NCBI GenBank assembly: GCA_004380135.1
Contig: QXCR01000155.1
Location: 1-64,000 of the forward strand
Length of the DNA stretch: 64,000 nt
Direction: 5' to 3'
DNA from: Stemphylium vesicarium
Lineage: Eukaryota; Ascomycota; Dothideomycetes; Pleosporales; Pleosporaceae
The translations under genes and the position numbers were made by a program. A model generated the notes under the pieces. It was given only the letters and a program-made list of their open reading frames with translations, was not told where the DNA came from and did not search any database. Shown here piece after piece: positions 21,453 to 33,292 of this stretch. The first letter of the stretch is position 1; the number at the start of each line of letters is the position of its first letter.

Positions 21453-22055
21453 CTAGGTAATTATGAGCTCTCGAGCCACTCGTCATGTACAAGGTCGGCA
21501 TACTCATTTGATTGCGCCGCGGCATCGTTATGAGTAGATGTTAAGATCAGACGCCATTTCAGTAAAGACGTACTAACGGCCGGGTAGTGTAGAACGAATG
21601 GAAGAAGTCGACACGAACCATAGCTTGGAGCCAGCGTGCTGATGATGACGAGGGCGGGGAAGATTGCGGGACACGGGTGCGAAAGGAAGCTCCATCTTAG
21701 CGCCAGACTAAACCCATTCAAGCCAAGGCCCCTTCCAAGAACTCATCAGCAACGTCACGACCACTGCGCAGACCTTTTTTATTCATCGTGCACATCGAAA
21801 TCACTCTAAAAATACTGCAGTTACTTAATATTTCACGATGATTGTTAGTGGAGGGCTCAGAAGTGAAGTGAAGGTTTGGTATTAAGTAAGATGCTGATTA
21901 GAAAGCAAGTTGCCGACCGCTAGAACGACCGACAAACAAACAATCCCTTTCAGCTTCTCGGACACACGAGCAAAGGGGTATATATCATCTACGCATTCAA
22001 CAATGAGACAGTTTGCCGAATCACCTCGCGTTCATACACATGAAAGTGAGGACGC

Positions 22056-24048
22056 TTAGATCTTCTCGTCAACGGCGTGGCTAGCGCGCCTCTCAGCACC
22101 AACGCTGTGGCGCCTCTCGATGTCAACAGCCTGCTCTTCCGTGCCAAGGTGACCAGTGGGCAACAGGTTGAGCGCATCTTCGTTCTTATCCATGGTGCGG
22201 TAGGCAAAGTGGAAAGCGATACCGGTGACGAAAGAGATGATGGCGACACTGCCGTAGTTCCAGACGATATGGGGATCGGCGGTAAGAGGGGTGAAAGCCT
22301 GGGCAAGAGCGGCGGAGAAGGCGGTGGTGAAGAGCTGGACGGACTGCACGAGCGACCTCATGTTCTTGGGTGCCTTTGTGAAGGCGTACTCGAGGGTGGT
22401 GACGGAGGCGAAGATCTCGGAAATGGCAATCAGGACGTAAACACCAGTGACAGCCCAGACGGTAATGTCGGTCTTGTACTCGGGGTCGTGGGTCTGGTAG
22501 TAGCCGGAGGTCTTGTAGATATAGTGCTGGAGAACGGCGGCCCAGACCATGGCGAAGGCTCCAAGAATGAAACCGGCGGTGATCTTCTTGATGGGGGTGA
22601 AGCGGATACCGCGCTTGCGGAGGAAGGGATAAACGAGACTGTCCATGATGGGCACCTGGTATTGGGTTAGTAAGATGTTGGCATTTCCATGATTTGATTT
22701 GACTTACAATGATGATAATGGCGATGGGGTCAAGGTTGGAGAGAATGTCGTTGGGGACACCACCGAGGTGCATGGTAGCGCACATCTGAGTCAAGTTGGA
22801 GTCCATCTGACGGTACGCCAGCCAGAAAATAGGCACCCAGAAGAAGACGGAGCAGGCAGCGAATCCACGAGCAACCTCGTCAACCCAGGCATCGTCAAAG
22901 TTGTACCAACTTGGGGCGTTGGCTCCAAGGGTAGATGGCTTGACAGCGTTCCACATGGTGCCAGAGTTCCAGTTCCTCCAGGTCTGCATCGGGTTGGCGC
23001 TCATGCCACCACCGAGAGCCTTGAAGAAGAGCTTGAAAGCTGGGCCCATGACGTTTCCGCTCGGGGGACGGAGAATGTAGAACTTCTTGCAGAAAACGAG
23101 GACAGGCAGAGCGACGATGAACATGACGGTGGGAAGGAGGTAAGCGAGCCAGAAGCCGACATATCTCTCAGCGTAAACCATGCTAATCTGGCCAACCAGG
23201 GCACCGATGTTAATGAAGAAGTAGAACCAGTTGTAAATGCGGGTGACAGTGACGGCGGGGTCGACGATGACGCGCTGGTCACCACGAGTCTCAACGCGCA
23301 TCTTCTCCTGGGGAACCTGCTCGGCGATGAGTGGGGCAATGTTGGGCTTGAATGTTCCGGTTCCGAGACCCATGATGATGAGACCGAGAATGAAGACACC
23401 GAGAGCCGTGTTGGAGTTCTCCAGAACCGATGGGGCAGCGGAGGCGACGAGGATGATGTGACCAACTTCGGCAACCAAGACAGAGTAGACAATGGTCTTG
23501 AAGCGACCAAGGTAGGTGTCGGCGATCCAGGCACCGAGGAGAGGGCAGACGTAGACCCAGAAGGCGTTGAAGGTGGTCAAACTGAAAGCGACCTGCTTGC
23601 CCATGTTGAGGGCACCGGGCTGGGCCTCAGCATCGTCGGGGTCGAGAGCAGCACCGGTGGGTGTGGTGAGCGGCTTGGCGATGTAGTTGGAGTACACGGC
23701 AACGGTACCGTAGTAACTCATGCGCTCGACCAACTCGACAAAGGCAATCTAGGAGCGGTGTTAGTACATGTCTCACGAGCCATGCACATGGCAATTGCTT
23801 ACAGTGAAGATCTTCCATGGGATCCTGGCAGGGACACGGGGAAGAGTAGCGAGCTCCTCCTCAGTGGGAAAGTCGTCGCCATCAGCAAGGTAGCTGTCCT
23901 GGAGAGTAGCCTTGCCCTCGGAGTGAAGGAAGGCAGGCGCAGCAACAGTGTGAAGCTCGGGGTGCTTGCGCGTGGGGTCGCCTGAGGCGTCAATCATGGA
24001 GGGGTCCAAGCCTACAGCTTGGACTTCACCGGCGTCGCCGACAGCCAT
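22056..24048 (-). CDS. PTR2: PTR2-type proton-coupled di/tripeptide transporter, 628 aa
   Basis: Plasma-membrane symporter of the POT/PTR family that imports small peptides. Exons 24048-23803, 23748-22708 and 22655-22056; introns are 54 and 52 bp, both phase 0. After an ~80-residue cytosolic N-terminus come the family signatures ERMSYYG, the GAWIADTYLGRFKTI block, and FYFFINIGALVGQISMVYAER, then paired helices to SFVTGIAFHFAYRTMD. The first intron separates IPWKIFT from IAFVELVERMSYYG, as in other fungal PTR2 genes. The C-terminal tail is charged (ERRHSVGAERR). The length is normal. Substrates are inferred from the family. Confidence 0.93.
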
Positions 24049-26421
24049 GTTGGACGGGCACCTGTGTGTGGTGGTCGAAGGGTGAGGCGGGGGGGATTGG
24101 CCGTTTGCAAAGAGCAGCCAAGTGAGGCTTTATGGGGGTTCTGCGGCGAGGAAGTGAGAGGCCCTGTCGAACTCGAAAACCTGGTGGACTGGTGGTCCAT
24201 TTAATTAAGAGCACGCAAATCACGGGTCCAGCGTCGTGCTCTACAGGCTCAGGCTCAATCAGGAAGGCGCGCACACTCGAGCAGGGATAGGCGCCGTATT
24301 GGCTCCTTCACGATAGTCGTGCCATCAGCAAAGGCATCGCCACCGCGGCTGGTACCCCATAAAAGGTAGCGGGCGCGTGTGAGATTGCTGCTGCACGTTG
24401 CTGTTTTCGCACCGCATCGCCGAGGCGTCACGGTCTACTCAAGCCTCGCCAAGTTGCTAACCACCACTGGCAAGCAGCGACACAAGAGAGCTTGCCCCGT
24501 CCAAGATAACAATTCGCTGTGGCGCCCATGTTGCATTCCATCGACTTGTCTCCTGCCTAAACGAGGAGGCTACTGCTACCCCGCTACCACCCCCAAGAAA
24601 CGCCCAGAAGCGCTATCGCGCGCCTCCAACGACCCAGTTGCTTCGCTAGACACCCCCGGCGTAGGGGTGGACCGTGGGCCATGCATGCACTCATCGCGGT
24701 ATCAGCGACCATGCTCCTTTGAGGCCGTGAAGACGGTTATTTGCGGGTAATCATGTCGCAACATGGACTGACAACCAACAAAAGGCGAGAGATATTCGAG
24801 CGAGCCAAAATTCAAGCGACGAGTCGAGTGAGAGCGAGGATGAAGACCGCCAGATGCCCAGCCAAACCAGACAGTGGGGCCGCTCGCAACACCTTAGCCC
24901 GATGGATAAGATAATGGCTGGAAGCTTGGGATCTTAGCCAATACCGCCGAGATAGCCAAGCACCTCATCCACGCCATCATTCGCCCCAGACTCTCAGGGA
25001 CTTTTGCCAGATCCACTGTCGAGTCGCATGTTCGAATGTTTTCTGGGTCACCAAGACCTGGGCAGCGGACAGCGCCCCCGAGTCCTGTCAAATACGAGTC
25101 CAGACATAGGCACAAGGGAGTTCGGCACCGTGAACCTGCGCAAGACGTGAGACAAGCCTCGGTCACCGGCCGAGAAGAATCCGTGGCAACGGTTAAGGCT
25201 TTTACGCCTAGATATGCTCGCATGCAAGGGCTTACTCAACCCATCCTTCGAGAATCGTCCTCGGTGGTGTGGCATGGATGCGGCGCGCTTCGAGAACATC
25301 ATCGCGCTCATCCTGCACTAAGCCGGACAGATGCGCGGTGCTTCTTTACGGCGTGGCCGTCACGAAGGTGTTGGAGTGATAGAGCAACCACCGGGGATTG
25401 GAAGAATTCGCCATCGCCATCTCGCTTAGATTAAGCTTGATGAAGACCTCGGCAAGTGCTTTTCTGCACGCAGCACGTGAGCAACTGCGCTACTCAGCTG
25501 GGCCAAATTGCTTGTTGTCGCTGAGCCCGTTCAGCTATGGAAGAACAACGGTGCCACCCTTCTTCCATCTGCGCACGCAATTGCGCTGGAATAGACGCGG
25601 TCGCTGCAGTGGCCATTTTGCGACTTTGCGCCAAGAACGTCAACTAGTGGGACGATTGCGCGAGCGCCCTGGCCACGATGTACAATGTAAATGTAGACAT
25701 GGGTCTGAGCGGACAACAAAGACTACAGTACAGTATTTGTGGACTTCCGAGGACCAGTAGCGTAGGCGGCGGTGGGCCTCATGCTGGCGAGACAAACCAT
25801 CACACGAGGACCCACACACATGTACTGCATACACGCGACCACGGGAGCGTCTATTGTAGCAGACAAACGAGCGTGCACGACAAAGCCGGGAATGAGGTAA
25901 TACAAACACTCGCACCTTCCCGACTGTGAGGTAGGTAGCTGCGGGGAAACATGACCCCGCCGCCAGTCGCTCCTCATCCGTTGCCAACCTTGACTATCAT
26001 CTCTCGGCGCCTTCGTATTATTCCCGTCACGCGGAAGGGTATAGGGCGCCTAAGCAGCGGAATCACTCCCCGTGAGGTAGTGTGGACGAATGCTGCTATT
26101 GGAGTGTCTATGGAGCGTCTATTCCGCACTCTACGCGAAACCACTGATCATGACAATAGTAAATGCCGCTTGCGTCGAATGAGCACCACGCTGCAGTGCC
26201 ATTCGTTGTATTAGTTTGAAGCCACAGGGGCGAGAGACGGCTCTTTCGACGACTGGCAATGCTCGCAAACGCATGTGTACTCTGCGCGAGTCAGCTGGAT
26301 CCAGGCACGAAGAGAGGTCGAATAGACAAGACATTCGTTTGTTTCGAGGCACTCATCGATACGTCGCTATACATCAGGGACTGGCAGAGGCTGAACTGCG
26401 CCTTGACATTGCTTTCGCAAT
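24049..26421. other. 2.4-kb region without an established gene; possible coding relic at ~24.8-25.3 kb
   Basis: No complete gene found. On the plus strand, about 24,750-25,320, one frame reads in plausible protein style. It has an acidic Ser-rich part (SSDESSESEDEDRQMPSQ), then a part ending CGMDAARFENIIALILH before TAA. Three in-frame stops interrupt it, at about 24,936, 24,954 and 25,149. This could be a decayed gene or exons of an unrecognised gene. Other frames are also fairly open in this GC-rich DNA, so the signal is weak. Confidence 0.3.
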
Positions 26422-27327
26422 TCACACGACTATGCTCTTCTCTCTCAACGCCTGCAATCGTTCCGGAGTCACAACACTCAATGCCATTGCACCGCCGATG
26501 ATAATGCCCAACAACAGCACCAGGAGCAAATGCACCGGCTCGATCTTTTCTCTTCCTGACGACCTCTTATCCGCTCCCGGCGCATATGGCCCAACCATCT
26601 TCTTCAGCGGCTGTACCCCGTTCTGCTTCGCAAACTCATACCCTCGCTTCATGCCGGGCAGCCCATCAATACTGAGCTGACTCTTGAACGCCCAGTATCT
26701 ATCCATCGACTCTTCTTCCTTGCCCTCCTTGAACTTCTTCTCCTTGGCAAGGAAGTGCTTGTCGAGAATATCTCTGTGACCCACAAAGTCATAGTACGGG
26801 ACAGAAAAGCCACAGGATGTGCCGCACTGGTGCACATTGATAAGGATGACGCTTCGAGAACTGAAAGTCGTCTCGACTTTATGTTGAGTTACAAAAGCCG
26901 AGAACTCCTGAGTGCCGTTCTCGATTGCGCGCCCGTCGCCCCAGATCCGGACAATTTTTGGAGGGCCCGTGAAAGCCATGAACTAATAATGCTGTCAATC
27001 CTCTGTTCTACTGGACCCTGAGTCGCTTTCCAATCGCTTGATTGGGTCTTTTCTCCCGGGGCCCAGTCTTAATCAAAATGAACTCACCATGACACAGATC
27101 CTGCCATTTCCTTCTTCATGTAAATGCGCATGCGTTTCCACCCCACTCCCCGTCAGATCCATGTACCAAAATGTACACTCATCGATGATACCAAAGTTTT
27201 GGCCTCCCTTGGGTGAGATGTTGATGTGGCCTTCGCCGGATAGTGGGGCCGTACCGACCCAAAGCATCTGTTGCGCTTTGATCCATGGGACGAGGCTATC
27301 GGGGATAGTCTCGTAGAAGACGCCCAT
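26422..27327 (-). CDS. PPOX-type FMN-binding-fold protein with C-terminal membrane anchor, 266 aa
   Basis: Start ATG 27327 (MGVFYETIPDSLVPW). Exons 27327-27088 and 26982-26422; the intron begins GTGAGT and ends ATTAG, phase 0, joining GRICVM to FMAFTGPPKIVRIWG. The sequence matches the pyridoxamine-phosphate-oxidase-like split barrel seen in fungal YLR456W/YPR172W relatives: MLWVGTAPLSGEGHINISPKGG, FWYMDLTGSGVETHAHL, RICVMFMAF. The C-terminus adds a single hydrophobic segment (HLLLVLLLGIIIGGAMALSVV, about 237-257), suggesting a tail-anchored protein on an organelle membrane. The ~60 upstream codons in frame lack family character and were left out. Cofactor and substrate unknown. Confidence 0.8.
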
Positions 27328-27925
27328 TGCGAAGTGTTTCCTTCCGCGGTTGAGTGCGAGGAGACTGGGAACGATCCCTTGCTCGATGGATGATACCTTG
27401 GTCTGGAACAATTCCGCCTTTTCCACTCTGAGATTGTCAAGAATTTCTTGACGTGACAATACGACCAAGTTTCTCTTCTTGTATCGAAAGACCCTTGAGG
27501 TGAGTCTCGACACTTTGATCTCCAGCTCTGACTCCTCCAGCTCTGACTCTCGTACGCGTTCAACGTTGATCCGCGGCCGAAGATGCGATATCGGCGTGGT
27601 TTCACAGCCAGAGTCTCATGGACTATTGGTAGAAAACCATATAAAGAGTACCGTTTCAGCAGTCCAATCTGATTCCAGAAACAGATCAACTGACTTCAAT
27701 CAGGATATCATTGAGACGGCAAATATCGCGCGATGGTACCATTCTAAATGCCTGCGGCGGGGAACGCGTAGCGTCGCAGCCAGCGGGGTTGCGCCGGCCT
27801 GATCGGGTAATCAGCCGAGGAAGCGTGGATCTAGCGCGTACGCACCTACCTACCTCCACGTTCACTTGCGCATCACGACGAGAATCACAATGTTCAAGAA
27901 AAATTTAGGGGGTATATGATACCAA
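27328..27925. other. Upstream flank, no gene
   Basis: 5' flank of the PPOX-type gene. Short duplicated phrase AGCTCTGACTC (27524 and 27539). No gene recognised. Confidence 0.4.
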
Positions 27926-28150
27926 CTTCGACATGCGTCGAAGTTCAAGGCACTACGCTACGCTACGTAAAGCACCTTAGTATACGCCGTAACCCCCTCG
28001 AACTCATCCACACAACGTCGAAGTGTAGGCGCTATATGAGCACCATTGGTATGCGCCATACCCTCTGAAACCCATCTACATACGTCAAACTTCAAGGCGC
28101 CAAGTAAGTACCTCGGTATACGCCACACACCTCAGAACCCACGTAAACAC
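27926..28150. repeat. Three degenerate tandem repeats of ~67-78 bp, capped by a palindrome
   Basis: Copies start near 27935, 28015 and 28083. Shared order: ACGTCGAAGTTCAAGGCGC, then GCACCTTGGTATACGCCATA, then CCCCTCGAACCCATCTACA-like sequence (consensus read by eye). The first copy is preceded by the perfect palindrome CTTCGACATGCGTCGAAG (27926-27943). Non-coding; sits between the PPOX-type gene and an orphan pseudogene. Confidence 0.6.
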
Positions 28151-28234
28151 CACCAATCTACTAGTCCGCACACTCATCTTTCTCATCATCCCCAGCCCAA
28201 AACTATGCGCAGTCGCAGCGCTACCAAAAGAAGT

Positions 28235-29280
28235 TTACGCACCTCCACAATCCAGCTCGACGCCCTCCTTTTCCGCCCGCATCTGCTGCTCAAGCACAAA
28301 GATATCCTCCTCACCACTCCTCACCATCTCGTCGAAGTCGAATAGCTCACCTCGTAGTCTATCGCGATCCTTCCTCGCATCCTCAACCTTCAGCCTCTTC
28401 TTGTCTAGTTCAGAGGGTTCCGGTGTGGGATGCCTCTTGCGCTTCTGGCCGATGTTCGCAGTCTCTGTTGGCAGATTAGCGAGGGCGGCGCGAGGGTGGC
28501 GGCGCTCAGCCCATGCAGACAAATTGGATGGCGGATCAGACATGTAGTCAAATGGGCTTGTATCCATGTCCTTCAGCTTATCGAGTGGTACTTCAACTCC
28601 TTTCTCGAGCATGACACGAGCGTCCTTTGCAACCTGAAAGCTCTGCGGTTTGAGGCTAGCTATGGGTGTTACGCGCTCGTCGAGCTTGACGGTGACAGGG
28701 CGCGACAGGGCGACGAGCGAGCACGGCGCAGGCCAGACGTCGCTGTCGCGATCTACGACTGCGGCGAACTCGAGCGGAACGCGGATATATGGGTTCACAT
28801 CCGACTCTGATGTTCCTTGCTCAAGCGCCGTCATCTTGTCCTCGTAGCGCTGGTACCCCACCAGCAGTAGATGCTGCACTGCTTGTTCACGGCCGGTCGT
28901 TGAGTCCGTTCCCGCCGTACGAGTAAACGGGGAGATTGGGAGTGTTGTGGGTGGACTGCGGAGTCTGAGGTGGGCGAACGGGGAACAGTGTGGTTTGGTC
29001 TCGTAGTCGAGGCTGGACTTCGTTGTCTGCATGCAGCTTAATCTCTTCTTTGATGGGGGGCGGGGATTCGGCCTGCGCCTGCGTCTGTCCGTGATCCTTG
29101 ACCTGTGGTCTCTGGCCTATAGCTGTCGTAGAACCTGCTACCGGTATTTCGACGACGTGGTCCTGTCCTACGCGAGCTGATGGGTGCCGCCCAGTTACGT
29201 CGAGTCTATTGCCTTGTTGCTACTGTTCGGCCTCCATGTGTGTTTCGCCTAGGAGGCTCTTCGCGGATCTCGCCCTCTTC
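28235..29280 (-). pseudogene. Decayed orphan coiled-coil gene (paralogue of 38874-39755)
   Basis: The 3' part (28235 to ~28900) is open. It contains SLVALSRPVTVKLDERVTPI, a linker, a basic stretch GQKRKRHPTPEPSELDKKRLK that looks like a nuclear signal, and a coiled coil to the stop. Upstream the sensible reading shifts frame near 28897 (frame A ends NGLNDRP-stop, frame B continues EQAVQHLLLVGYQRYED). It stays coding-like to ~29280, with a TAG at 29220-29222 in a Gln-rich stretch, consistent with CAG to TAG. An alternative ATG at 29032 in frame B would give an intact 265-aa protein, so a shorter functional product is possible. No known domain. The second copy at 38.9-39.8 kb has the same motif order. 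Confidence 0.45.
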
Positions 29281-29845
29281 TTTATCCGAGTCGTTATCGT
29301 TCCTAGAGTTTGTGTTCTGGTTGAAAGTAGGCCCACCGATCATGCTCAGACGATGGTAGCCAGCCATACGGGTTGTCTGGTATCAGTGGTACTAGCGTTT
29401 GTTGTAGTCGTAGGGAGAATTTCCAGAATGTATAATAGTCCCAGGGCTCCATCTGAATCTTAGCCTCATAGTGTCGAGATGAGTGACCGTCTGGTGATGG
29501 TGGTGGTACAGTGCTTCACAGATGAAGGCCTCGACTTCACGTCACCGTTGTGACGTCTCCTGCTGTCAACCGTACTCAGATGGATCTCAGCGCGACCATG
29601 CAGGTCTTCCAGTACCTTCACCCTGACGCCAGAGAGTGTATGACCAGTATCGATGCGTAGACGGCTCAATGTCCTGAACCTGCCGGCAACACCGCGCGCG
29701 AAACAAAGCCACAAACCCACCTTTCAACAAAGCGTATTTGTGAAAGCTTCAACCTCCGTCGTGCCAAACATGAGCAACATCGACCATGCAGGTTCAATAT
29801 TTCTGCAAAATTTATCCCCCTCAGAACCCCATCGAACAAGTGGAA

Positions 29846-31255
29846 ATGGCGACTTTCACCCATGACAGTGGATTTCTCCCTTTGACACCGGAAGTGTACC
29901 CGAAATATCGGAGTCGGCAAGTGAGACGACCTCAAATAACTTCATTCCTCCGCTTGGCCCAGGAGTTGCATCGGAGATGGGTGGCGAGACGGAAGCGAAG
30001 CTTACAAGGAGAATCACTTGGGCGCGAGGATTATAAGAGACAGAGAACTGGCAGGGCACAGGATGAGCTCGACAGCACACGGGGCGTCCGGAAAAATGAT
30101 CTGGTACCAATCCGCGAAAAAGGCGAGGCCCAAAAGAATGATGAGCGCGATCTGCAGTCGTCCCAAAACCACCTCTTGCAGAACAGACCCAAGAAATGCG
30201 AAAGAAAAGACGATGACGAAGATCAGCCGCCACGGAAGAAAGCAAAAGAAGATAATCAAGAGGTCCCCTGAAATCGCGAATGGCAGCCAAGATGGTGGGA
30301 GCCACAAATGATCCACAAGTCGGATTTCCACCACGAAGCCGGCCTGTTAGAGATATGCGGTACAAACTCAGACGCGCACCCAGCTCTCGTCCTGCCACCC
30401 GCGCTATTTCAAACGGCCCTGAAGTCGCTACAATTGCGGCGCAAACTGGAGGATGATCGCCGAAAACGGGTTTTCGAGCTCGAAAAACTCCACAACCGTG
30501 TGCAACAAATCGACGACGAGAATGACATGTATGTACGGCAGGTGGATCAAATCTACGCGCAATTTGAAGCACCAGATACAACCGCCGAGGAACATGCTAA
30601 GTTGTTTGAATGCGACCAAGATTGCAGAAAGAGAGCAGAAGAAAATGATGCAGAGCGCGCTTTGTTGGTTCAGCGAGAGAAGGAATTCGGCCCCACCTGG
30701 CTGACGCGCCATCTTCGCCCGACGGGGGACGTCGCGAGGGAAGGCGCTCTAGCGATTCCAATCAACAAGGAGTACCGAGCAGTCATGGACGCGAAAGAGA
30801 TTGAAGCCTTGATTCTCAAAGAGGGTGAGGAAAGGGGTAGGGTCGTTGAAATTAGAGGCCGCAATATTCGCGATCCCGATACCTTTGGACATAAGATTCC
30901 ATGGTCGAGGAGTCGCTGGATCGAGGATTGGTGTGATGGTGCTGCTGTGAAAGTAGTAAGCGTGGAGGGTGAACTTGGAGAGGCAGATCGGGATTGGATG
31001 TAGCGTCGTCAATTACCTGCCGTTGACTGGATACAGCGTCGTCATATACCTTGGGATATCGGAGTAGTTGGCGAGGCAAAATCTTCTTTATCTCCACGGA
31101 GTTTCCCTCGCTCCGATGGGTCTTCACTGGACCAGGGATGGATGCGACGTAAAATCGACGATTTTGTTGAGGAAAATAGGCGGAAGAGGCGGCCTAGAAC
31201 TGATGACTCGCATATGCATTGGATTCATGATGAGTGGGCGAAGGTATTTGAATAA
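29846..31255 (+). CDS. Orphan basic coiled-coil protein
   Basis: Likely start ATG 29846 (MATFTHDSGFLPLTPEVYP). The first exon runs to ~30262 and is very basic (RRWVARRKRSLQ, RPKKCERKDDDEDQPPRKKAK), so probably nuclear. A phase-0 GT...AG stretch 30263-30319 (57 bp, poor GTCCCC donor) would bypass the TGA at 30269. The next exon holds a long heptad-like coiled coil (KSLQLRRKLEDDRRKRVFELEKLHNRVQQIDDEND region). A good intron, 30956-31036 (GTAAGC, TTGAC branch point, TACAG, 81 bp, phase 0), bypasses the TAG at 31001 and adds 72 codons ending DEWAKVFE at 31255. No known domain. Strand assignment rests on these splice signals and on composition. Confidence 0.45.
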
Positions 31256-31782
31256 ATCAACCCGTCCTCGCAAAAGCCTTGTTGATCAAGTTGTAATGTG
31301 TGAAGTCTGTCCGTTGCTGATTGTACGCATGTGGATCTCGTTTGTAGCAACATATATTCTTAATTCCTAGTAGTCCCCTCTCCTTCACCCATAATTCTGA
31401 AGTATGATTTCGTATGCGATACATATAAAGCAAGCGTGAAAAGCCGTTTCGTAGTGAAAAAAAATAAGTCGCGATATATCGTAAGACGCAATCGTAAAAA
31501 ACACCGTTGCGCCAAATAGACCAAGGCCCCAGAGATATTTCGAGTGATAAAGTTTCGCGTAAAAAAAAGGTGTAAGAAGAAGTGCCAACGACGGGGTGAT
31601 GAACCCTCTTGAGAAAAAGCTAGCGTCGTTCTAAGATGGTATAAAGAGGCAAAAACGCTAAATGCTGACGGACTGACGGAACTGTTGTTTGTGACGATAG
31701 AAGGGACAAGACAAAGGAAAGCGCCAAACGCTGTGACGGGGAAATAATTTCGAAAAACGTATAGCCGTGTGAGAGGGTCGTT
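31256..31782. other. Intergenic
   Basis: Likely 3' UTR and spacer between convergent genes; A-rich runs and TTTCGCGTAAAAAAAA-type sequence on one strand. No gene seen. Confidence 0.45.
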
Positions 31783-33292
31783 TTAGACGGCGACGGTGTG
31801 GGAGCGGAACAACATCTTCAAGCCAGATGGTTCCTTCTCCTTCTTCTTACTGCTCTCCTTGCTGCTGCTCTTGCTGGAACTGCTATCCTTGCCCACCTTG
31901 CTGGAGCTGGAACTGTCTTTGCCGACCTTGCTTGAACTGTCTTTGCCAACCTTACTTGACGGCCGCTTGTGCTCGGACTTGTGTTCAGACTTGTGTCCAG
32001 ATTTGTGCTCAGACTTGTGTTCAGATTTGGACTTGCTGCTGGATTTCTCGCCCTTCTCAGACTTTGCGCGATGCGATTTGCTAGCGCTGGTGCGCTTAGA
32101 TCGGGTACTGCGACGCGACTTGAGGTCGTCCTCATCGAGAACGCCGGCGTCGCAGAGCTCGCGTGATGCGCCGGGGGTGATGAACTCGCCGTCGACGCTG
32201 GTGCCGCAGCTTTCAGCTTCGACGTCGGCGATACCGCGACGCCACTTCTCGACGCGGCTGAGTTCCTGTGGCTGGAGCTCGTCCAATTCGTTGTTGGCGT
32301 CTTCTATAGCGGCAGGGGCGGGTGGGGCGGTTGCGGCACGCATGGGCATGGGCTGTGCGGGTGGCTCGGCCGCGTTGTTGGATTGGATCTTCTTGATAAT
32401 CTTGTACCCTCCGAGTGCGACAATGGTAACACCAACTGCGACTCCTCCAGCAATCATAAACTGGGGGCTGAGGAGCAGGGCAGCGACTGCGGGGAAACTT
32501 CCCTTGAGCGACATGAGGACACCGGGTCCCATCTTTCCGACAATAGCACTAATCTCAGCGAGGGTGAGCGACACTGCTGCGAGCGCCTCGGGGTTCTTCT
32601 GTAGGTTCTCGATAATGGCCGTTGCGGTGTGCTGCAGGGCATTGGCCTCGTCCAGGAGCATTTCAATCTTGGACGCCTTCTCCTTCAGCTCCATATCATC
32701 GTACTTGCTCTCAGGCAGAGGCGGGGGCACGTCGCCGTATGCGAGATCCATATCGATGGGGGCCGAATTGGATCGTGATATCCTCTCGATGGATGTTCCG
32801 TGGGGTTGGTCCGAGTGTCTCCTCGCGATCTCCTTGTTGTGGGCCTCGCGGCCGGCGCCGTTGAGATCTTCCTCAAAGCGATGGCGGCTGCTTCGCGGGC
32901 TGTCGTTGGCATAGAAGCTGTCGGTGTAGCCGCGCTCCATTGTTGGTCGGCCGCCATGGGTGGATTTGGCCTTGTGTGCCTTGGAGGCCTTGGACCGGTG
33001 CGAGGCATGTGACTTGGTGTCGTCGTCGTCGATGCGCAGCGTCTTCACGCTCTTGGTGAGCTCCTTTTCCCGGACGACGGCATCGCGCTCGGCTTTGATC
33101 TCTGCCTTGCGCTCGCGGTATGCGGCCTTGGCCTCCTTGAAGACGTTTACGAGTTGCTTGCTCTGAAGGGCTTGGTTAGTACTGTGCGGAGCTTATCGCG
33201 GGCTAGCTAGCTTATCGGGGCCGACTCACACTGCTCACGACCTTCCCACTCTTGTTGATCACTGTAATAGTCTCTCCGAGTCCAACAGCCAT
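31783..33292 (-). CDS. Conserved fungal Ser/Lys-rich protein with one membrane segment, 480 aa
   Basis: Exons 33292-33230 and 33162-31783, with a 67-bp intron (GTGAGT...TTCAG, phase 0). The splice rebuilds GETITVINKSGKVVSSSKQLVNVFKEAKAAYRERK, a strongly patterned N-terminus I have seen in uncharacterised ascomycete proteins. A helical region follows (KEKASKIEMLLDEANALQHTA), then a hydrophobic stretch including PAVAALLLSPQFMIAGGVAVGVTIVALGGYKIIKK, probably a membrane anchor or hairpin. The C-terminus is highly repetitive: KSEHKSEHKSGHK followed by SSKVGKDSS repeats and ending LKMLFRSHTVAV. Function unknown; the charged repeat tail could bind acidic partners or membranes. Confidence 0.75.
31840..32045 (-). 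repeat. Coding low-complexity repeats (KSEHK and SSKVGKDS)
   Basis: Tandem 12-bp-based copies encode K-S-E/G-H and ~24-30-bp copies encode SSKVGKDS near the C-terminus of the preceding gene. They are candidates for length polymorphism. Confidence 0.6.

Noticed and set aside
22077..23985. Long plus-strand ORFs (up to 428 codons) opposite PTR2
   Set aside because: Gly/Glu/Val-rich antisense translation of transporter helices; the minus strand carries all family motifs.
29856..30581. 241-codon minus-strand ORF
   Set aside because: Composition is unlike protein (Arg/Cys/Ser-heavy, no motif) and the plus strand has good splice signals and a coiled coil.
31001..31003. Stop-codon readthrough at TAG
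   Set aside because: Sense sequence continues after the TAG, but a normal intron (30956-31036, GTAAGC...TTGAC...TACAG, multiple of three) explains it.
31796..32914. 372-codon plus-strand ORF rich in Leu/Ser
   Set aside because: Antisense of the KSEHK/SSKVGKDS repeats; an artefact of low-complexity codons.
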